Shown: positions 60,901 to 64,000 of the stretch, piece after piece
Layout: every line of letters begins with the position of its first letter
Position numbering within the stretch: position 1 is the stretch's first letter
NCBI RefSeq assembly: GCF_021603645.1
Contig: NZ_BQHJ01000007.1
Span: 124,001 to 188,000, forward strand
Reading direction: 5' to 3'
From: Pseudomonas pseudonitroreducens
GTDB lineage: Bacteria > Pseudomonadota > Gammaproteobacteria > Pseudomonadales > Pseudomonadaceae
DNA length: 64,000 bases
Made by a program: the position numbers and the translations under genes
Notes under the pieces: generated by a model
Database searches by the model: none
Told to the model about the DNA's origin: nothing
What the model saw: only the letters and a program-made list of their open reading frames with translations

Positions 60901-61316
60901 ACGGATTGAAAACGACGCACAGCCTGTATGTAGGGGTTACCTGCCAGTTTTTCCCGAATGGTACGACCCGGACGATTACTCAGCTTAATAAAACTGTTGG
61001 CATCCAGTTCACGCACAGCATGAACAGGCAGTAGAGCGTGTTCGCGGCGAGGACTTTCGTTGAGAGAATGAAATAATCGCTCGACAGAAGCGCGGCAGTG
61101 TTCCGTTATGCGCCAAAGGCGGTCACGGGTTATCTCACTCGCTTCTGGCTGTGCGACTTTGGCGAGGAACCCTGACAAGGATTTCGGCAGAGCCGCGCCG
61201 GTCTTAGGATCGAAATCCGTGATTGAACCAAACCAATTCATTTGCTCAAGCAGTTTTTTGGCAAGTTTTTCTTTGGCACGGAAGTCGGTATAGATTTTTT
61301 CTAGAGTAATACTCAT
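57981..61316 (-). CDS. DUF2357-like protein with possible Hsp70/actin-like ATPase domain, 1111 aa
   Basis: Residues 1-280 are helical and contain FQSVDLPENRLLKAFAIRL (136-154), very like the DTPENR-L-K box of DUF2357 proteins that accompany McrB-type ATPases. Around 389-455, a PDFLNDFELEVIRRN...PRSVAAVFA segment and then IIVVDSIGGKTTATKL resemble the Hsp70/actin-fold nucleotide site (D-x-G-G-x-T-T). The remaining 650 residues have no motif I know and no PD-(D/E)xK nuclease core that I can see. The ATG overlaps the upstream AAA+ gene by 4 bases, so the two surely act together. Composition is lower in GC than the ICE. Defence is likely but unproven. Confidence 0.75.
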   Translation of the reverse strand: MSITLEKIYTDFRAKEKLAKKLLEQMNWFGSITDFDPKTGAALPKSLSGFLAKVAQPEASEITRDRLWRITEHCRASVERLFHSLNESPRREHALLPVHAVRELDANSFIKLSNRPGRTIREKLAGNPYIQAVRRFQSVDLPENRLLKAFAIRLAEMLDLRGDCLGQEDELLSKIYLWLRSDEAQAIGNWENLPPNNTLLAHRDYRHVWDAWRWLQTLDEDITSDLSQLDVREKTMRLWQQCAQMWLDGKHLFAEIPLLFDYEKFEILPWTSKPPLFKEVKYKMPRHLRQSASAEPICVDITALHPRYASGDGKGAQSLAAPFLWQRWQRENETVDIELFGSDAVWLNPDATTISAPDLFFAKDNATELFDPAARAFTTRLREEFKNDTLIWLAPDFLNDFELEVIRRNLNARFPNAEPLPRSVAAVFAQADPAKITGEGYAIIVVDSIGGKTTATKLIAKRDKDLAKRLPITKGFYWERCPPVVIPGEEAERLGGSGYDIITLDANGRWHDAIRPAKPPFIEAAHLKRIPNIGNFAFCINLMESPVMGGIHLHALQQQVADIPLWRDQIPELSVKVMKDGHQQRFHLVLRGTTVKPIRGKPVTIPVDEFFTLPAGRPHYSFPLYVGDKGDDFGFSARLDSPAFPLENKVDCELNLTFEYGADDPYKLVFTPRDKSFPPIRATWRRTEEITDAPAPEYPQPMTWAELQRFPKQDSNKTSDLLDWVERAIEQLDRDFYIRPKQRTTGTVNRKWLTDKIGGQFTFATCKSTDESVFIHQNSFVHELSYADFTEGAEISFELQERDGKFSGWKVAGPRYKDEVRLKNFDEESAKNLVASIRKRLYFPVIQVWRDGRSTGDRECPKGFADAMKARGEHLVALLNESGIPEQVKNEIRFLMACMHKDAPENCVQWITGQVEGQKIRDLRAVGFALGDVSQQWQKDLLSQLVANPSNDALSILAYAIWREQQFVEKFSLANLQSILNALNIMLNIKQYPPRKDEWTARNWIRATTEPLELLLGLLRTRASSTPEIKILLQPHQKITKELAKKIERVTEIVTLSNIKLFSRVKINIQKPSGDRTPDLLYALRLYLTGDDGANAIHISSVSDGNTDETI

Positions 61317-63949
61317 TGCTTGGCGTGAATCCTTCCTGCTCTGGCATTTTCTTCAAGTTTCACGCGCAGCTCATCTCGTTGCTCTGGTGTCTTTAAGTTC
61401 CACATTTTATGACGCTTGTCTGAATCTGGTTCATCTTTCATAAAAAGGGAGTGTGGCAATTCAGCATTGTCCGAGTCTCGACCGGCCGTGGATCTATCAT
61501 TGGTTTCCGTGTCACCGACGTTTAGGTAATTTGCCGACTGCCAAATAAACTGACCATAGCCAAGATCACAGGCAAGGTCGAAATCCTCTGTCAGATTGAA
61601 TGAGTTACTGCCGATTCCTGTAACGAGTTGTCCACGAATCCTGTCCAGGCACTCTGTCTTGCTCTTGCCGCGTGTATCAATACCCCGCAATTTGGGCATG
61701 ACCTTCTGCACGAGTTGATCCTCGAAGGCGACATGCATAGCTCTGGCAAGCGCATCTTTATCGCGTGCAGCACGGACATCCGGGTAATTGGCCATGTAGT
61801 ATTCAATGGATTGCCAAACGCGGTGACCGAGGGCACGGCCTGTAACCGCTAAAGAAGCATTGATTGCTTCAATGAATTTTTTGAACGGGCTGACTTGATC
61901 GTCGGAGAAGTTGCTGCCCTGTGCTAGCCAACTCTGCCACGACGTTTTGTGTAGCGCCGGGCCTCGATTTTTGTCATCAAGTGGAGCAAGCTTCAGGCGG
62001 CGTTTGAGTTCCGTCGGGCGCGGAAAGTTGATGATGATGGAACGGTCAAGCACCTTGTCCGAAAGGGACTTGGTGGTTTCGTCCTGGTTCATCGTCCCTG
62101 TCCAGAGTACATTACGACCGAGGGGAAGCTTATAGGGTTCCATGCCGGCGCCAATTTTCACCGGTATGAACGGAACATCATCACCCTTTCTGCCACGCCG
62201 CAGTTCTAGCTTGCTCAAAAACTCTGCAAAATAAAGCTCAGGGTGTGCCAGATTCATCTCATCAAGCAGAACAAGACACACTGCGTCCTGCAATCCTGGA
62301 TAATCTGCTTGTTTCAACGCTTCAATCAGCTCTTTGTCCTTCTCAGGGTCAAGTGCTATTTGCTGATCTGGCGACATACTCTGCCAACGTCTAATGCGCT
62401 GTTCATATTGTTCGCGGCCTGATATCTGACTTTGCGCGAGAAAACGCAGCACCGGCTGTGCATCGAATTTATTGTCTATGGAATTGAAAAAGCCCAGCAT
62501 GGATTCCTGCGAATCCCAATTAGGCTGGACAGACAGCGGCTCGAAATAAATTCCGCCAAAGTGCGAGTAGAGGCGCGGCAGTTCGGATTTTCCGGTTCCG
62601 GAAACCCCTGCCAGGACAGTGAGCGGCGACCATTCCGCTGTTTTGAGAGCTGTATGAAAAGCTTTCAAAATACGTGGATTGAAATGTAGTCCGTATGTAT
62701 CGCAAGCATTACCAATCCCAGTGAGCCAAGTTAGCTCATCGATCTCGTGCTGCACCGGCTGCTTGACCTTATCCACACTGATGTGCGGCATCTCAATTTC
62801 TTTGTAGCGAGCGGTAACTTCAGCAGGGCGCTCATAAGCTGCACGCAAACGCTTGAGTTCGGCTTGCGCTTCGTTGGCTGCTCCCTCGAAGATGGATGCC
62901 CTTTGCGCCAGAGATTTGTTTTCGGCGTTGAGCTCCGAGCCTTGACGGCGCAGCTCGCCAATTTCAGCGACCGCAGCCTCATTGGTGGAAAGTTGCCGTT
63001 CTAACTGGTCTGCCCGTGTTTTCTGATTTTTGGCTTCTGATTCAAGGGCTTGATACCGCTCGCGCATTTCCTCAGTAGGTCGGGTAGCAAGCTCCTCTCG
63101 TAGGCGTTTGAGTTCGTCAGCCTGGCTGTTCAGCGCACGCAGAATTTCAGCAGGGTCTTTGCCACCAAGTTGCAACTTTAACTGTTCGAACGCGCCGAGA
63201 AGTTCGTCTTGAGTTTTAAACGCCTCGCGCAGTCGAATGTTTTCCTCTTTGGCAGATTGCAGAGCAGCCTCTAGCGATTTTCGGCGATCCTCAACACGCC
63301 TCTCAACCTCATCGTCCAGTTGCTCGCTGCGCCTCTGGTTCTGCTGTTCCAGCCGTTGTTCTTTGCGTTCGAGTGTCCGCTCTGAAGTCTCAAGCTCTGC
63401 CTGTCTTCCTTCGACTTCGCTTTGCAAGGCGGAGAGTGCGCCTTTTTGTTTCTCAAATTCCGTGCGCTCTGCATTCAACTGCTTTCGAGCGTCACCCTGT
63501 TGTTTTGTCCATGCATCGCGCTCTTGGGCGATTTCTGTCCGAATGCGCTCCCGTTCGGCGTTTTCGGCATGGGCAACCGCACCCAGTCGCTTTGCTTTCA
63601 GCTCGGAAATTTCAACCTCCAACGCTGAAAGGTTTTTCTCTCGCATCTCGGCAATTGCTCTTTCGCCCTGGGCGCGCTTTTCACGCAGCTCATCATTCAG
63701 CGCGGCTCGTTCATCGGCAAAACCTGCATCACACTTTTGCTCAGCCTGCGTGACGGCCTGCTCGCGCTGCGCCAGCTTGGCCTTGTCTTGCTCGATGACT
63801 TGACGCTCTGCAGTCGCATCCCTTTCACGTGTAGCCACGGCGGTTTCACGGCTGGCGATTTCGCTTTCCTTGGTGTTTATCCAGCTCTCACGCGCGTTCA
63901 AATCGGCAAGCCGCTGGGCTTCGGTGTCGGGTTGGACGGGGCTGTTCAT
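61313..63949 (-). CDS. Coiled-coil McrB-like AAA+ protein, 878 aa
   Basis: Residues 10-395 are a long charged coiled coil (repeated E, K, R, Q and A). The C-terminal AAA+ domain has Walker A AGVSGTGKSELPR near 445, Walker B VLLDEMNLAHPELYFAEFL near 555 and TGTMNQDETTKSLSDKVLDR near 620, the MoxR/McrB clade signature. Coiled coil fused to McrB-type motor is the architecture of CoCoNuT CnuB-like proteins, but the partner here is not a plain McrC nuclease. The ATG at 63949 was chosen over an in-frame TTG at 63955. It starts 2 bases after the stop of an upstream gene. Confidence 0.82.
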   Translation of the reverse strand: MNSPVQPDTEAQRLADLNARESWINTKESEIASRETAVATRERDATAERQVIEQDKAKLAQREQAVTQAEQKCDAGFADERAALNDELREKRAQGERAIAEMREKNLSALEVEISELKAKRLGAVAHAENAERERIRTEIAQERDAWTKQQGDARKQLNAERTEFEKQKGALSALQSEVEGRQAELETSERTLERKEQRLEQQNQRRSEQLDDEVERRVEDRRKSLEAALQSAKEENIRLREAFKTQDELLGAFEQLKLQLGGKDPAEILRALNSQADELKRLREELATRPTEEMRERYQALESEAKNQKTRADQLERQLSTNEAAVAEIGELRRQGSELNAENKSLAQRASIFEGAANEAQAELKRLRAAYERPAEVTARYKEIEMPHISVDKVKQPVQHEIDELTWLTGIGNACDTYGLHFNPRILKAFHTALKTAEWSPLTVLAGVSGTGKSELPRLYSHFGGIYFEPLSVQPNWDSQESMLGFFNSIDNKFDAQPVLRFLAQSQISGREQYEQRIRRWQSMSPDQQIALDPEKDKELIEALKQADYPGLQDAVCLVLLDEMNLAHPELYFAEFLSKLELRRGRKGDDVPFIPVKIGAGMEPYKLPLGRNVLWTGTMNQDETTKSLSDKVLDRSIIINFPRPTELKRRLKLAPLDDKNRGPALHKTSWQSWLAQGSNFSDDQVSPFKKFIEAINASLAVTGRALGHRVWQSIEYYMANYPDVRAARDKDALARAMHVAFEDQLVQKVMPKLRGIDTRGKSKTECLDRIRGQLVTGIGSNSFNLTEDFDLACDLGYGQFIWQSANYLNVGDTETNDRSTAGRDSDNAELPHSLFMKDEPDSDKRHKMWNLKTPEQRDELRVKLEENARAGRIHAKQ

Positions 63950-63951
63950 TT

Positions 63952-63999
63952 TCAAGATTCCATAAGTGTTCTGATAGTTGTGAAAGCAGCTTTGCGAAG
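63952..63999 (-). CDS. C-terminal end of an upstream gene of the same operon (cut by window edge)
   Basis: The minus-strand frame gives 15 residues (LRKAAFTTIRTLMES) ending in TGA at 63954-63952, two bases before the AAA+ start. The spacing implies translational coupling and at least one more gene in the operon outside the window. Confidence 0.5.
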   Translation of the reverse strand, partial: LRKAAFTTIRTLMES

Positions 64000-64000
64000 C

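Noticed and set aside
57981-63949. A standard McrBC or CoCoNuT system
   Set aside because: Order and overlap fit and the AAA+ protein is McrB-like, but I see no PD-(D/E)xK nuclease motif in the partner, which instead has an Hsp70-like site. Kept as related but distinct.

Overview
The window is GC-rich, dense with short-spaced and overlapping genes, and reads as accessory DNA of a Pseudomonas-like gammaproteobacterium, possibly P. aeruginosa or a relative. The clues are a PrtN-type phage protein, an ICEclc/PAGI-2-type (PFGI-1 class) integrative and conjugative element (ICE), and a tRNA-Gly 3' end used as attachment site. No ordinary chromosomal housekeeping gene is visible; all 64 kb is mobile DNA.

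Layout. (1) 1-5660 is the end of a prophage or phage-like island: small overlapping genes, a PrtN-like protein, a cytosine-5 DNA methyltransferase, an AlpA-type excisionase and a leftward tyrosine integrase. (2) 5814-5857 is a 44-bp copy of the 3' end of a tRNA-Gly(CCC). It is the junction between the prophage and a second element whose rightward integrase starts at 6098. (3) 6098-13024 is the ICE control block: integrase, an unknown 251-aa protein, AlpA, ParA, Shi-like protein, BisD-like ParB protein and BisC-like FlhC/DUF2857 protein. This matches the order of the ICEclc activation and cell-division-arrest operon. (4) 13028-18695 is the DNA-processing block: STY4528-type protein with an origin-like array inside the gene, PFL_4669-type protein, InrR-like DUF3158 protein, Ssb and topoisomerase III. 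(5) 19219-30510 holds single genes of mostly unknown function, nearly all preceded by a structured leader, ending in an N6-methyltransferase-like gene and an SNF2-like helicase. (6) 30683-34203 is a two-gene Gabija-type anti-phage cassette (GajA/GajB). (7) 34346-54589 is the type G (GI-type) conjugation apparatus from PilL through TraD, the pilin-like protein and VirB4 to TraG, with a RadC-like gene inside it. (8) 54609-57950 holds a DUF3742 gene, a PrlF/YhaV toxin-antitoxin pair and the MOBH relaxase TraI. (9) 57981-64000 is a lower-GC leftward operon: a coiled-coil McrB-like AAA+ protein, a 1111-aa protein with a DUF2357-like region and a possible Hsp70/actin-like ATPase domain, and the end of an upstream gene. 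It begins where the traI 3' end changes composition and looks like cargo.

How it fits together. The integrase and AlpA would move the ICE in and out of tRNA-Gly. BisDC-like activators would switch on the conjugation genes, perhaps through three 23-bp palindromes upstream of the inrR-ssb and topB operons. TraI, TraD, Ssb and TopB process the DNA and the type G system moves it. Gabija, PrlF/YhaV and the right-hand operon are passengers likely to serve defence or maintenance. The least understood parts are the right-hand operon, a covarying multi-hairpin RNA repeated four times, and the origin-like array in the STY4528 gene.
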